NCBI RefSeq assembly: GCF_000016165.1
Contig: NC_009253.1
Span: 3,173,484-3,237,483, forward strand
Direction of reading: 5' to 3'
Length of the DNA stretch: 64,000 nucleotides
DNA from: Desulforamulus reducens MI-1
GTDB taxonomy: Bacteria > Bacillota > Desulfotomaculia > Desulfotomaculales > Desulfotomaculaceae
Shown here piece after piece: positions 7,819-16,796 of this stretch (positions are counted from its first letter, which is position 1; every line of letters begins with the position of its first letter). Made by a program: the position numbers and the translations under genes. The notes under the pieces were generated by a model. That model was not told where the DNA came from. It was given only the letters and a program-made list of their open reading frames with translations, and did not search any database.

Positions 7819-9204
7819 TTGACGGGTATTTTAAATAAACTACTAGGAAAACAAACACCTGAAGCAAAACCAGAGATGGAAAAGCCAGAAAAAGTAAACA
7901 AAATGCACTGTCATCAGTGTGAATATGCCCCTCCCGGTGGATGTACACAAATCGGTGTATGTGGTAAGGACCCTGCCATTGCCAGTCTTCAGGATACTAT
8001 TATTTTAGGCTTAAAGGGTGTTGCGGCCTATGCAGTGCACGCTAGGGAACTTGGCTATGATGACCCAGAGGTTAATGCCATTACCCACGAGGCACTCTTT
8101 TTAACCTTAACCAACTCAAACTTCCACCTTCAGGATCATATTGATATGTGCCTAAAGGTCGGTACTGCCTGTGTAAAGGTGATGGATTTATTAGACCAAG
8201 CACACACTTCGGAACTGGGTATCCCGAAACCTGTCAGGGTAACAAATAATAAAGTAGAAGATCATTGCATCCTGGTAACCGGGCACGACCTTTTAGCCTT
8301 AAAAGAATTGTTAAAACAAACCGAGGGTATGGGTATCAACATTTATACCCACTCAGAGATGCTGCCTGCTCACGGTTACCCCGAATTGCACAAATTTCCG
8401 CATCTTAAGGGTAATGTAGGCAAGGCTTGGTATGATCAAAGAGAAGTCTTTGAAAACTTTCCCGGCGCTATCTTGGCCACCACCAACTGTGTAATGCCAA
8501 TAAGAAATAAAACCTATGGGGATCGCATGTTTACTTATCTAGTGGCTGGCGTGGAAGGAGCACAAAAAATAAAAGATAAAGATTTTAATCCTATTATTGA
8601 AAAAGCACTTTCCCTGCCAAAAGCCAATATTGACTCCCAAGAAACCTTGTTAACCGGTTTCCACCACCAAAATGTACTGCCTATGGCTCCTCTTATTGTC
8701 GATGCGGTTAAAGCAGGTAAAATTCGCAGATTCTTTGTGGTTGCAGGTTGTGATGCTCCCACCAAGGGCAGGGATTATTTCCGAGACCTGGCTACATCCA
8801 TTCCCAAGGACTGCGTTATTATTACCACTTCCTGTGGAAAGTTCAGATTTAATGATGTTGAATACGGTACCATTGAAGGTACAGACATCCCCCGTTACTT
8901 GGATCTAGGTCAGTGCAACAACTCTGTTTCCTCTGTTCACATTGCCCAAGCCCTGGCAGAAGCCTTTGATTGCACAGTTAATGATTTACCCTTAAGTATC
9001 GTACTATCCTGGTTCGAACAAAAGGCTGTGGCCATATTGCTAGGTCTGCTGAGCCTGAACGTACAGAATATCACCATTGGTCCTAAATTACCTGAGTTTC
9101 TTAACCCCACTGTGGTTGAAGTACTGCAAAAGAACTTTAGATTAACCCTCATCAGTGGTGATGCCAAAGCAGACTTGGCCAGAATGTTAGGAGAAAAAAA
9201 GTAG
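7819..9204 (+). CDS. hcp: Hybrid cluster protein (hydroxylamine/NO reductase), copy 1
   Basis: A 461-residue Hcp that reduces hydroxylamine or NO under nitrosative stress. The N-terminal cluster ligands are CHQC...C...C. All expected hybrid-cluster ligands are visible: TGHDLLAL, HSEMLPAHGYP, TTNCVMP, AGCD, TTSCGKFRF, LGQCNN and WFEQKA. At this length it lacks the second three-helix bundle of the 550-residue class I enzymes, matching class III. The start is TTG at 7819 behind GAGGTGAT. It carries a charged N-terminal extension of about 28 residues that copy 2 lacks. Confidence 0.92.
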   Translation: MTGILNKLLGKQTPEAKPEMEKPEKVNKMHCHQCEYAPPGGCTQIGVCGKDPAIASLQDTIILGLKGVAAYAVHARELGYDDPEVNAITHEALFLTLTNSNFHLQDHIDMCLKVGTACVKVMDLLDQAHTSELGIPKPVRVTNNKVEDHCILVTGHDLLALKELLKQTEGMGINIYTHSEMLPAHGYPELHKFPHLKGNVGKAWYDQREVFENFPGAILATTNCVMPIRNKTYGDRMFTYLVAGVEGAQKIKDKDFNPIIEKALSLPKANIDSQETLLTGFHHQNVLPMAPLIVDAVKAGKIRRFFVVAGCDAPTKGRDYFRDLATSIPKDCVIITTSCGKFRFNDVEYGTIEGTDIPRYLDLGQCNNSVSSVHIAQALAEAFDCTVNDLPLSIVLSWFEQKAVAILLGLLSLNVQNITIGPKLPEFLNPTVVEVLQKNFRLTLISGDAKADLARMLGEKK

Positions 9205-9205
9205 G

Positions 9206-9234
9206 GAGGTGGCCCTGTGCCACCTCTTGTTTAT
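9206..9234 (+). terminator. Terminator of hcp copy 1
   Basis: GAGGTGGC and GCCACCTC arms with a five-base loop are followed by TTGTTTATTT, two bases after the stop. Confidence 0.8.
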
Positions 9235-9313
9235 TTATCTCTAAAACTTGATAAAAAGCAAGCTGACGTGGTAAATTAACCCTTAGTGAATAATAACTGG
9301 ATGAGGAGTCGTT

Positions 9314-10486
9314 ATGGCTAAAAAAATTGAGTTAATTGCTACAGCCACCTTTGGCCTAGAGTCGGTGGTAGCTCACGAAGTAAAGAAAATGGGATATGAC
9401 GTGATGGTGGAAAATGGCAGAGTAACCTTTTTCGGTGATGAGATGGCCATCTGCCGCACCAACCTTTGGCTGCGTTCCGCGGACCGAGTTCTTATAAAAA
9501 TGGGGGAATTTAAAGCCACTTCCTTTGAAGAGCTATTCCAACAAACCAAGGCCCTACCCTGGCCCGATTGGTTACCCGTGGACGCCACCTTCCCGGTGGA
9601 GGGCAAGTCAATAAAATCTAAGTTGCACAGTGTTCCCGATTGCCAGGCCATCGTAAAAAAGGCCATTGTAGAAAAGATGAAACAAACTTATAAAAAGGAA
9701 TGGTTTGAGGAAACAGGTCCCCGTTATACCATTGAAGTAGCTTTACTGAAAGACATTGCCACCATCACCATTGATACCAGCGGCGTAGGGTTGCACAAAA
9801 GAGGGTATCGGAAACTGGCCGCCCAGGCACCCTTAAAGGAAACCCTGGCCGCTGGCTTACTGTCCATTGCCCGTTGGTACCCCGACCGCCCGTTATTAGA
9901 TCCCTTTTGCGGTTCCGGCACTATTCCCATTGAAGCAGCACTTATTGGACACAATATTGCACCGGGTATCGGTCGGAACTTTGTTGCTGAAGAATGGCCC
10001 GTTATTCCCAAGAAATTATGGCGAAACGCTCGAAAAGAAGCTTTGGAATCCGAGATTCACGATAATAAACTACGTATCTACGGTACAGACATCGATGATA
10101 AAGTTTTAAGTTTAGCCCGCTACCATGCCAAACAGGCCAATGTAGAAGATTCCATTCATTTTCAGAGGGTTCCAGTGGCTAATGTTCGAACGAAGCAAAA
10201 GTACGGCTTTATTATTACTAACCCGCCCTATGGTCAGAGGTTAGGCGAAATACAACAGGTTAAGAAACTTTATGAGGAATTGGGACAAACCTACAAAACA
10301 CTGGATAATTGGTCTTGCTTTGTCATTTCTTCCTTTGAGCATTTTGAACAATACTTTGGTAAAAAAGCTGATAAGAAGCGTAAGCTTTACAATGGCCGGG
10401 TGGAATGCAATTATTACCAGTACCCAGGCCCCCGACCGCTCCGTCCTAAGAAGGTAGAAGATTCGATTGCTGTATCACAAGATTAG
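9314..10486 (+). CDS. THUMP-domain rRNA guanine-N2 methyltransferase (RlmL/YpsC-like)
   Basis: A 390-residue SAM-dependent RNA methyltransferase. Residues 1-155 carry a ferredoxin-like/THUMP RNA-binding part. The SAM motif LDPFCGSGTIPIEAAL is near residue 197 and the catalytic TNPPYG, typical of N2-guanine methylation, near 302. The length matches Bacillus YpsC and the N-terminal half of RlmL, which modifies 23S rRNA G2445. ATG at 9314 follows AGGAG. It sits between two hcp genes but has no obvious functional link to them. The exact target base is inferred from the family only. Confidence 0.87.
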   Translation: MAKKIELIATATFGLESVVAHEVKKMGYDVMVENGRVTFFGDEMAICRTNLWLRSADRVLIKMGEFKATSFEELFQQTKALPWPDWLPVDATFPVEGKSIKSKLHSVPDCQAIVKKAIVEKMKQTYKKEWFEETGPRYTIEVALLKDIATITIDTSGVGLHKRGYRKLAAQAPLKETLAAGLLSIARWYPDRPLLDPFCGSGTIPIEAALIGHNIAPGIGRNFVAEEWPVIPKKLWRNARKEALESEIHDNKLRIYGTDIDDKVLSLARYHAKQANVEDSIHFQRVPVANVRTKQKYGFIITNPPYGQRLGEIQQVKKLYEELGQTYKTLDNWSCFVISSFEHFEQYFGKKADKKRKLYNGRVECNYYQYPGPRPLRPKKVEDSIAVSQD

Positions 10487-10524
10487 TATAAAATAAATTA
10501 TTCGCATGCAGTTTGATAGTACTC

Positions 10525-10582
10525 TAGCCGTCAGCCTTTAGATTCTAATGACTAACCCTCAGAATCTAAAGGCTGACGGCTA
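10525..10582. repeat. 22-bp perfect inverted repeat
   Basis: TAGCCGTCAGCCTTTAGATT (10525-10544, arm continues to 10546) is exactly repeated in reverse complement at 10561-10582 with a 14-base loop. There is no T-run. It could be the end signal of the methyltransferase gene or a small mobile palindrome; a related CTAGCCATCAG stretch lies at about 12146, beyond hcp copy 2. Confidence 0.75.
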
Positions 10583-10592
10583 AAATCACTTA

Positions 10593-10610
10593 CTGTGATT
10601 AACATCACAG
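10593..10610 (+). promoter_or_regulatory. CRP/FNR-family operator upstream of hcp copy 2
   Basis: CTGTGATTAACATCACAG is a perfect palindrome that fits the TGTGA-N6-TCACA consensus of CRP/FNR regulators. A TAAGAT -10-like box lies at 10654-10659, putting the site roughly 60-65 bases before the predicted start, a normal activating position. HcpR, a CRP/FNR-family regulator of hcp in anaerobes, is the natural candidate. Confidence 0.7.
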
Positions 10611-10717
10611 CCCACCCATGACACCAGTCACATCCTCCTTTTCTTATTTTCGGTAAGATAGCATCAGAAAATAAAACACGGCTACGGCCGATACTTTATA
10701 AAAGGAGGAAGCTGATT

Positions 10718-12061
10718 ATGTTTTGCTACCAGTGTGAACAAACCCCCAAAGGCGGTTGCACCAAAAATGGTGTTTGTGGTAAAGACGAGAATATTGCAAG
10801 CTTACAGGATACCATCATTTTTGCTTTAAAGGGTGTGGCTGCTTATGCTACCCATGCTAAAGAACTTGGTTACACCGATCCAGAAGTAAATGCTATTACC
10901 CAGGAAGCCTTATACTCTACCTTAACCAATGTAAATTTCAACCTGGAAGAAACCATTAACATGGCTTTAAAAGTTGGTACTGCCACTGTTAAGGTAATGG
11001 ATCTGTTAGACAAAGCTCACCTAGATAACCTCGGTATACCCACACCTGTAACGGTTACTTCTGATAAGGTTGAAGGCAAATGCATTTTAGTTACTGGTCA
11101 CAACCTGCTGGCTTTAAAAGAACTATTGAAACAAACCGAAGGCAAGGGTATTAACATCTACACTCACTCTGAAATGCTGCCTGCCCACGGTTATCCTGAA
11201 TTAAAGAAATTTAGTCACCTGAAAGGTAATGTGGGTAAAGCATGGTATGACCAAAGACAAGTTTTCGAGGCTTTCCCCGGTGCTATCTTGGCCACCACCA
11301 ACTGTGTAATGCCTGTTCGGAAAGATGCAACCTATGGTGACCGCATGTTTTCCTTTGGTGTTACCGGTCTGGAAGGTGTACAAAAAATTGGCGAAGATAT
11401 GGACTTTACTCCCGTAATTGAGAAAGCTCTTTCTTTACCAGGTGCCCCCACTGATGGTCTATGGAAAAAGATTGTTGGCAAATTGAACGGATCTTCTGAA
11501 GAAGTCAAAACCATGATCACCGGTTTCCACCACTTAAATGTACTTCCCTTGGCTCCCCAAATTATAGAAGCTGTCAAGGCAGGTAAGATCAAACGTTTCT
11601 TCGTCATTGCCGGCTGCGACTCTCCCACCAAGGGCAGAGATTACTACAGAGAACTGGCTTTGGCTATACCTAAAGACTGTGTCATCCTGACCACTTCCTG
11701 CGGTAAATTCAGATTCAATGATATTGACTTTGGCACAATTGAAGGCACTGGTATCCCCCGTTTCCTCGACCTGGGTCAGTGCAACAACTCCGGCTCTGCG
11801 GTGAAGATTGCCCTGGCTTTGGCCGAAGCCTTCAACTGCGGCGTCAATGATCTACCTTTAACCATTGTGCTGTCCTGGTTTGAACAAAAGGCCGTTGCCA
11901 TTCTGTTAGGACTGTTTAGCCTGGGTGTTAAGAATATGTACATTGGACCCAAGGCTCCTGAATTCCTGACCCCGGGCGTGGTAGAAGTTCTACAAAAGAC
12001 CTTCAACCTTCAACTAATTAGTGGAGATGCTCAAGCCGACCTGTCTAAAATGTTAGGCTAA
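10718..12061 (+). CDS. hcp: Hybrid cluster protein (hydroxylamine/NO reductase), copy 2
   Basis: A 447-residue paralogue of the protein at 7819, also of class III size. It starts directly with the cluster motif MFCYQCEQTPKGGC. The hybrid-cluster ligands GHNLLAL, HSEMLPAHGYP, TTNCVMP, AGCDSPTKGRDYY, TTSCGKFRF, LGQCNNSG and WFEQKA are all intact. A short insert near residue 245 (LWKKIVGKLNGSSEEV) distinguishes it from copy 1. AAAGGAGG lies 9 bases before the ATG. It has its own CRP/FNR-type operator and terminator, so the two copies can be regulated separately. Confidence 0.93.
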   Translation: MFCYQCEQTPKGGCTKNGVCGKDENIASLQDTIIFALKGVAAYATHAKELGYTDPEVNAITQEALYSTLTNVNFNLEETINMALKVGTATVKVMDLLDKAHLDNLGIPTPVTVTSDKVEGKCILVTGHNLLALKELLKQTEGKGINIYTHSEMLPAHGYPELKKFSHLKGNVGKAWYDQRQVFEAFPGAILATTNCVMPVRKDATYGDRMFSFGVTGLEGVQKIGEDMDFTPVIEKALSLPGAPTDGLWKKIVGKLNGSSEEVKTMITGFHHLNVLPLAPQIIEAVKAGKIKRFFVIAGCDSPTKGRDYYRELALAIPKDCVILTTSCGKFRFNDIDFGTIEGTGIPRFLDLGQCNNSGSAVKIALALAEAFNCGVNDLPLTIVLSWFEQKAVAILLGLFSLGVKNMYIGPKAPEFLTPGVVEVLQKTFNLQLISGDAQADLSKMLG

Positions 12062-12071
12062 GGGCCACCTT

Positions 12072-12123
12072 AAAAGGGAGTGTCACAAAACTACTTTTTA
12101 GTAGCGAGCGACACTCCCTTTTT
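12072..12123 (+). terminator. Terminator of hcp copy 2
   Basis: AAAAGGGAGTGTC and GACACTCCCTTTTT arms enclose a second small stem, CTAC...GTAG. Confidence 0.8.
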
Positions 12124-12276
12124 ACTTACAAAAAGTCATGGTAAATCTAGCCATCAGACTTCAGCTTTAAGAAAACCTTGGGAAAGGCCGTGAGCCTTGG
12201 GCTTTTTGGAAAGATAACCCGTTCACTTAGGACTTCCCGCTGATACAATAGCCCTACACAGCCTCTTCACAGAACA

Positions 12277-12432
12277 TTATTCTACTTCGGTAAAAGCATC
12301 TTTACCTAAGCCGCATTCCGGGCATACCCAATCCTCCGGTAAATCTTCAAAGGCTGTTCCAGGTGGAATATCTCCCTCTCCCTTGGCAGGGTCATAAATA
12401 TAGCCACAGACACATTCATATTTCTTAGACAT
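12277..12432 (-). CDS. Rubredoxin
   Basis: A 51-residue rubredoxin with the paired iron ligands CVCGY (residues 7-10) and CPECGLGK (37-44), and the conserved [20 protein letters not shown] core. The ATG at 12432 has AGGAGG 8 bases upstream. It lies 76 bases after fprA on the same strand. Rubredoxin passes electrons from NADH:rubredoxin reductase to FprA-type diiron flavoproteins, so this is the expected redox partner. Confidence 0.93.
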   Translation of the reverse strand: MSKKYECVCGYIYDPAKGEGDIPPGTAFEDLPEDWVCPECGLGKDAFTEVE

Positions 12433-12508
12433 ATCGGTTCCTCCTAACCCTTCTCTTGTGATCTTTGCCTTTCAGCTATTACCAGTATTACCATTTTTAT
12501 AATAATTC

Positions 12509-13702
12509 TTACATGACGTAGGATTTAATCTGTTCAGCAAAGACCTCTCCAAAGGCAATACATTCATTTAATTCATCCCCGGTGGGATCCCAGTTGACCT
12601 TTTTGCCTTCCTGAATAATCTTAAAGCCACTTTCCCTGAGCCACTCCTCAATTATCTTTACTGACTCCCCACTCCAGCCATATGAACCAAAGGCCGCAGC
12701 CACTTTCTCCTTAAATTTTAAACCCTTGATAATTTCTAGAGTAGCCGCCATGGAAGACAGTATCCCATTATTAATGGTTGAACTGCCTACGATAATTCCC
12801 TTTGACCGAAAGACCTCTGTAACAATATCATTCTTATCAAACTTGGCAGTATTAATTACCTTTGCAGGAACCCCTTTATTTTCTAAGCCCCGGGCCATTG
12901 CCAAAGCCATCTTTTTAGTGGCACCCCACATGGTGTCATATAAGATGGTAACAGTGCCTTCGTGATAGTTACTGCACCATTGTTCATATTTCTCTACGAT
13001 TTGCATGGGATTATCCCGCCAGATAACGCCATGGCTGGGGGCAATCATGTCAATAGGCAGGTTTAAGGACTTTAATTCCTTAATTTTGTTCTTTACCAGC
13101 TTGTTAAAGGGTGTAATGATATTGGCATAGTATTTTAGTGCTTCATAGTATAATTCACCCTGATCCACTTGATCATTAAAATAATGGGGGGATACATAAT
13201 GCTGACCAAAGGGATCATTAGATATTAAAAGATTCGCCCCCTGAACATAAGTCATCATTGTATCGGGCCAATGAAGCATTGGAGCTTCTATAAAAATAAG
13301 CTTGTACTGCCCTATTTCAATACTATCTCCAGTTTTAACCACGTTAAAATGCCAATCCTTGTGGAAATGCTTCTTTATCATTTCCGAACCCTTTTTTGTA
13401 CAGTAAACCGGAATATCCGGTTTTTTCTCCAATAAATAAGACAGACTCCCGGCATGGTCCACTTCACAATGATTGATTACAATGAGATTGATTTTATCAA
13501 TTCCAAATTTTTGATCCAGTTCTTCCACAAAGCCTTCATGGTAAGGGGTCCATACAGTATCGATAAGCACTAACTTCTCGTCATTAATCAAATAGGAGTT
13601 ATACGATGAGCCTCTATGGGTGGAATACTCCTCCCCATGAAATTTCTTTAAATCCCAGTCCTTATAGCCAACCCAGAATATTTTATCTTTGATTTGAAAC
13701 AT
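12509..13702 (-). CDS. fprA: FprA family A-type flavoprotein (rubredoxin:oxygen/NO reductase)
   Basis: A 397-residue flavodiiron protein. Residues 1-245 are the metallo-beta-lactamase-like domain with the diiron ligands NHCEVDHAG, LHWPDTM, SNDPFG and PSHGVIW. Residues of about 250-397 form the flavodoxin domain with the FMN loop LYDTMWGAT. It reduces oxygen to water or NO to N2O in the cytoplasm, using electrons from the rubredoxin encoded just downstream. ATG at 13702 follows AGGTGG. Its position near two hcp genes supports a defence role. Confidence 0.93.
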   Translation of the reverse strand: MFQIKDKIFWVGYKDWDLKKFHGEEYSTHRGSSYNSYLINDEKLVLIDTVWTPYHEGFVEELDQKFGIDKINLIVINHCEVDHAGSLSYLLEKKPDIPVYCTKKGSEMIKKHFHKDWHFNVVKTGDSIEIGQYKLIFIEAPMLHWPDTMMTYVQGANLLISNDPFGQHYVSPHYFNDQVDQGELYYEALKYYANIITPFNKLVKNKIKELKSLNLPIDMIAPSHGVIWRDNPMQIVEKYEQWCSNYHEGTVTILYDTMWGATKKMALAMARGLENKGVPAKVINTAKFDKNDIVTEVFRSKGIIVGSSTINNGILSSMAATLEIIKGLKFKEKVAAAFGSYGWSGESVKIIEEWLRESGFKIIQEGKKVNWDPTGDELNECIAFGEVFAEQIKSYVM

Positions 13703-13964
13703 TCAATCCACCTCATTTCGTTTAACCATAAAATCATCTATTATCATACCCAAACAAGACAAACCTATCTCTTGATGCTTAAATTAATATCCTTAAATTT
13801 ATAATAAAACCTATTGATTGAATTGCCCTGACACCTTTTTTATAAAAGTCTTACAATTGCAATCCAAAAAACGTTTTTGTCATCTACCCAACTTTGTTGT
13901 TGTGATATAGCTAACTGCACTGACTGGTACCCTGCACTACAATGACTGCAGGAGGTGTGTTTGA

Positions 13965-14534
13965 ATGGCAAAAAATCTACATCCAGCTGAATTGACTAAT
14001 TACCCGTCAAACTTGGAGATAGTTATGTCTTATTTAAAGAAAATGCGAGGAGGTAACTGTCCTACCTTTCAAGCTGTTGACATAAGAAGCCACTTAATTA
14101 CTGCTGTAGGGAGCTTTTTAGGTATTGGGTTAATCGCACTTTTAAATACCTTTTATGATATTCCACTACTTGTACCTTCCCTTGGCGCATCCGCTGTGCT
14201 CTTATACTCTGCCTGCCACGTTCCCATGGCCCAACCAAGAAACGTCATTGGTGGTCATTTGGTCTCTGCCATGGCAGGGGTTGTGGTTTATCAGTGGCTG
14301 GGTAATCAGTGGTGGACCATTGCCTTGGCGGTAACATTGGCCATCTTTCTTATGAATTTGACCCACACCTTGCACCCACCGGGTGGCGCAACAGCCTTTG
14401 TGGCTGTATATACCTCCCAAAGTTTCACTTATATTTTTTCTCCCGTGTTGCTTGGTGCAACACTATTGGTTATCATTGCAGTTCTCGTAAATAATTTTTC
14501 CCATAAGCGGCATTACCCTAATTTTTGGTTCTAG
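13965..14534 (+). CDS. HPP family membrane protein
   Basis: A 189-residue protein with four hydrophobic segments after a 45-residue soluble start. It carries the family motif HTLHPPGGATAF near residue 137 and the VPSLGASAVLLYSA segment. HPP proteins of cyanobacteria and plastids have been linked to nitrite transport, which would suit this nitrosative-stress neighbourhood, but the substrate here is not known. The ATG at 13965 has AGGAGGTG upstream and a strong terminator follows. Confidence 0.85.
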   Translation: MAKNLHPAELTNYPSNLEIVMSYLKKMRGGNCPTFQAVDIRSHLITAVGSFLGIGLIALLNTFYDIPLLVPSLGASAVLLYSACHVPMAQPRNVIGGHLVSAMAGVVVYQWLGNQWWTIALAVTLAIFLMNLTHTLHPPGGATAFVAVYTSQSFTYIFSPVLLGATLLVIIAVLVNNFSHKRHYPNFWF

Positions 14535-14606
14535 GCATTTATGAAAGAACTTCTAGCAGGTAAATTGCAATAAATGTTGAATATTACATAGATATATTTA
14601 ACTATT

Positions 14607-14634
14607 AAAAAGCCTATCCTAGGGTAGGCTTTTT
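14607..14634 (+). terminator. Terminator of the HPP gene
   Basis: AAAAAGCCTA and TAGGCTTTTT arms. Just after it, at 14636-14650, a lone CTTGGCTTTCGCCGAG hairpin matches the first stem of the dispersed repeat family. Confidence 0.8.
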
Positions 14635-14687
14635 AACTTGGCTTTCGCCGAGTTTTTCTAACAGATAGCAAAAGTTGGGGGCTTCTT

Positions 14688-16268
14688 ATGGTGAAAAAAA
14701 AAGAGCATGGTCTTTTATCTCCCCTGTTTCAATGGCGTGATTTTCGGTTAAAGTTATTTGTTGAGGCTATTTTGATAGGATTTTTATCTGGGGCCTTGGT
14801 GGTCTTTTTCCGATTTATGCTGGAAAAGTCAGAAGAAGTGCGTGACCATATCTATTTATTGTTAGGACAACAGGGACTACCTTATTATGTTCTTTGGTTT
14901 TTAATACTGGTGGCCATTGGGTTATTATTAGGTTATATTGTTAAATTGGTCCCCATGTCTACCGGGAGTGGTATTCCACAGGTCAAAGGTATTCTAACTG
15001 GTCAGTTAAAGATGAATTGGCTTAGGGTCATTCTGGCTAAATTTATAGGCGGGGTTCTGGCCATTGGCGCTGGGCTTTCCTTAGGTAGAGAAGGGCCCTC
15101 CGTTCAACTGGGTGCGGCGATTGGACAGGGCATTAGTCGCATGTTGGGGCGTCTTAGAATAGAGGAAAAATACCTCATTACCAGTGGAGCCAGCGCCGGC
15201 CTGGCAGCAGCCTTTAATGCACCTCTGGCAGGGGTTATTTTTGCCCTCGAGGAATTACACAAAAACTTTTCCCCGGCTGTACTAATGTCAGCCATGGCAG
15301 CCTCCCTAACAGCTGATTTTGTCTCCCAACAATTTTTCGGACCCAGACCAATCTTCAGTTTTCAAGCGCTGCCAGTTTTGCCAACTTACTATTTTGTCCA
15401 CCTAATTGGTCTTGGTATTGTTTGCGGGGTACTGGGATTCTTCTTTAACTGGTCTTTGATTAAAGCTTTAAATTTTTATAGTAAACTAACAATTATGCCA
15501 AAAATATTTGTTCCTGTCCTGCCTTTGATCCTTGGGGGATTCCTTGGCTTTTATCTGCCGGAAGCCTTAGGCGGTGGACACAAGTTAATTGATTCTCTGG
15601 CCCAAGGTAATCTTGGACTTAAAATGCTGGTTATTTTCTTTATTGCAAAGTTTTTCTTTACCATGGCCAGTTTTGGTTCCGGTGTACCCGGAGGAATCTT
15701 TTTGCCATTACTGGTTATCGGAGCTCTCGTTGGTAATATTTATGGCGACATCGTTATTACTCTTTTGCATATTGACCCCTACTTTAGAGATAATTTTATT
15801 GTATTTGCCATGGCAGCTTATTTTTCAGCCATTGTTAAAGCCCCTGTCACAGGAAGTATTTTAATTACTGAAATGACTGGGTCCTTTCACCATTTACTGG
15901 CACTGATTACAGTGTCCATGGTATCGTACGTTGTATGTGATATTCTAAATTCAAAACCTGTTTATGAATTACTATTAGACAGAATTCTGGCCAATAAGGA
16001 CCCGAGACTCTCTAAAAATGAGGGTAAAAACAAGGTTATCATCGAGCTTGCAACCTGTATTGGTTCAACACTGGACGGTAAAAGGATTAAAGATATTCTT
16101 TGGCCCCCTCATTGCTTGTTAGTTAGCATTAAGCGAGGCGAACAAGAAATTATCCCCAAGGGAGACACTAAGATTCTTGGTGGAGATTACCTATTTATTG
16201 TAGTAAGTGAAGATCAGGCGCCTGATGTAAATCAGTTACTAACGAAACTGGCTGGCGAAGGTTCTTAG
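14688..16268 (+). CDS. ClC chloride/proton antiporter with C-terminal TrkA-C domain
   Basis: A 526-residue ClC protein. The three anion-pathway motifs are present: GSGIPQ near residue 91, GREGPSVQ near 135 with the gating glutamate, and GGIFLP near 341. EELHKNF keeps the internal proton glutamate, so an H+-coupled exchanger is more likely than a channel. The GSGIP form argues against a fluoride-type ClC. Residues of about 450-526 (CIGSTLDGKRIKDILWPP onward) form a TrkA-C/RCK ligand-binding domain, so transport may be gated by a small cytoplasmic ligand. Confidence 0.9.
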   Translation: MVKKKEHGLLSPLFQWRDFRLKLFVEAILIGFLSGALVVFFRFMLEKSEEVRDHIYLLLGQQGLPYYVLWFLILVAIGLLLGYIVKLVPMSTGSGIPQVKGILTGQLKMNWLRVILAKFIGGVLAIGAGLSLGREGPSVQLGAAIGQGISRMLGRLRIEEKYLITSGASAGLAAAFNAPLAGVIFALEELHKNFSPAVLMSAMAASLTADFVSQQFFGPRPIFSFQALPVLPTYYFVHLIGLGIVCGVLGFFFNWSLIKALNFYSKLTIMPKIFVPVLPLILGGFLGFYLPEALGGGHKLIDSLAQGNLGLKMLVIFFIAKFFFTMASFGSGVPGGIFLPLLVIGALVGNIYGDIVITLLHIDPYFRDNFIVFAMAAYFSAIVKAPVTGSILITEMTGSFHHLLALITVSMVSYVVCDILNSKPVYELLLDRILANKDPRLSKNEGKNKVIIELATCIGSTLDGKRIKDILWPPHCLLVSIKRGEQEIIPKGDTKILGGDYLFIVVSEDQAPDVNQLLTKLAGEGS

Positions 16269-16270
16269 AA

Positions 16271-16389
16271 ATACTTGGCTTCCGCCATACCCTGAAGGGA
16301 TAACCTAAAGGTCACAACATAAAGGCCGCAGGCAGAGCTTTAGTTTGCCCCTATGCATATCGAAAAGTTTTATGCTTTCTGATATGCCA
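16271..16389. repeat. Dispersed two-hairpin repeat, copy B
   Basis: It starts ACTTGGCTTCCGCCATACCCT and ends with a clear second stem GCATATCGAAAAG...CTTTCTGATATGC after the linker TTTGCCCCTAT. It has about 30 extra bases between the two stems compared with copy A. Confidence 0.65.
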
Positions 16390-16392
16390 CTA

Positions 16393-16439
16393 AAGAACAT
16401 ACCCCATGACATTTATAGTGTCATGGGGTATGTTCTTTA
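16393..16439 (-). terminator. Terminator overlapping the end of a coding region
   Basis: A 19-bp perfect palindrome with AACATACCCCATGACA arms and a seven-base loop. The right arm encodes the last residues KEHTP and the stop codon of the minus-strand gene at 16421, so coding and termination signals share the same bases. Confidence 0.75.
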
Positions 16440-16792
16440 GTTACAGCAGTATAGATGCTAAAGCTAACTGCAGATGCAACAAACCATGCGATTAGCCCAA
16501 TGGATATGGCCAGAGTTACATTCTGCCAAAGGGCCAACCCCAACAAAACGGTCATTACGCAAACCAGTCCGCCGATATTGCCCGCGACGGCTCCATAGGC
16601 AATATTGGTTGCCTCTTTACTGCCTTTTTCCATTCCAGTAATAATTAAGGCTGATACCATAACTGCCGGAAATGCTGCAAATATACCTGCAACACTTTTC
16701 CAGGGAATTAGTATCAGTAGAATATAGCATAGGGCTACGGCCAACCCTCCTAGAACGAATCGAAGCATAAGATCCAATATATTTTTTCCCAT
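16421..16792 (-). CDS. Small four-helix membrane protein, paralogue 1
   Basis: A 123-residue protein made of four hydrophobic segments with almost no loops. It shares RFVLGGLAV and the signature AGIFAAFPAV with the next gene, so the two are paralogues of one family. They resemble GlpM/DUF3147-type inner-membrane proteins of unknown function; this assignment is tentative. The start ATG at 16792 follows the stop of paralogue 2 by four bases with GGGGG upstream, implying translational coupling and perhaps a heteromeric complex. Confidence 0.75.
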   Translation of the reverse strand: MGKNILDLMLRFVLGGLAVALCYILLILIPWKSVAGIFAAFPAVMVSALIITGMEKGSKEATNIAYGAVAGNIGGLVCVMTVLLGLALWQNVTLAISIGLIAWFVASAVSFSIYTAVTKEHTP

Positions 16793-16796
16793 TCGT

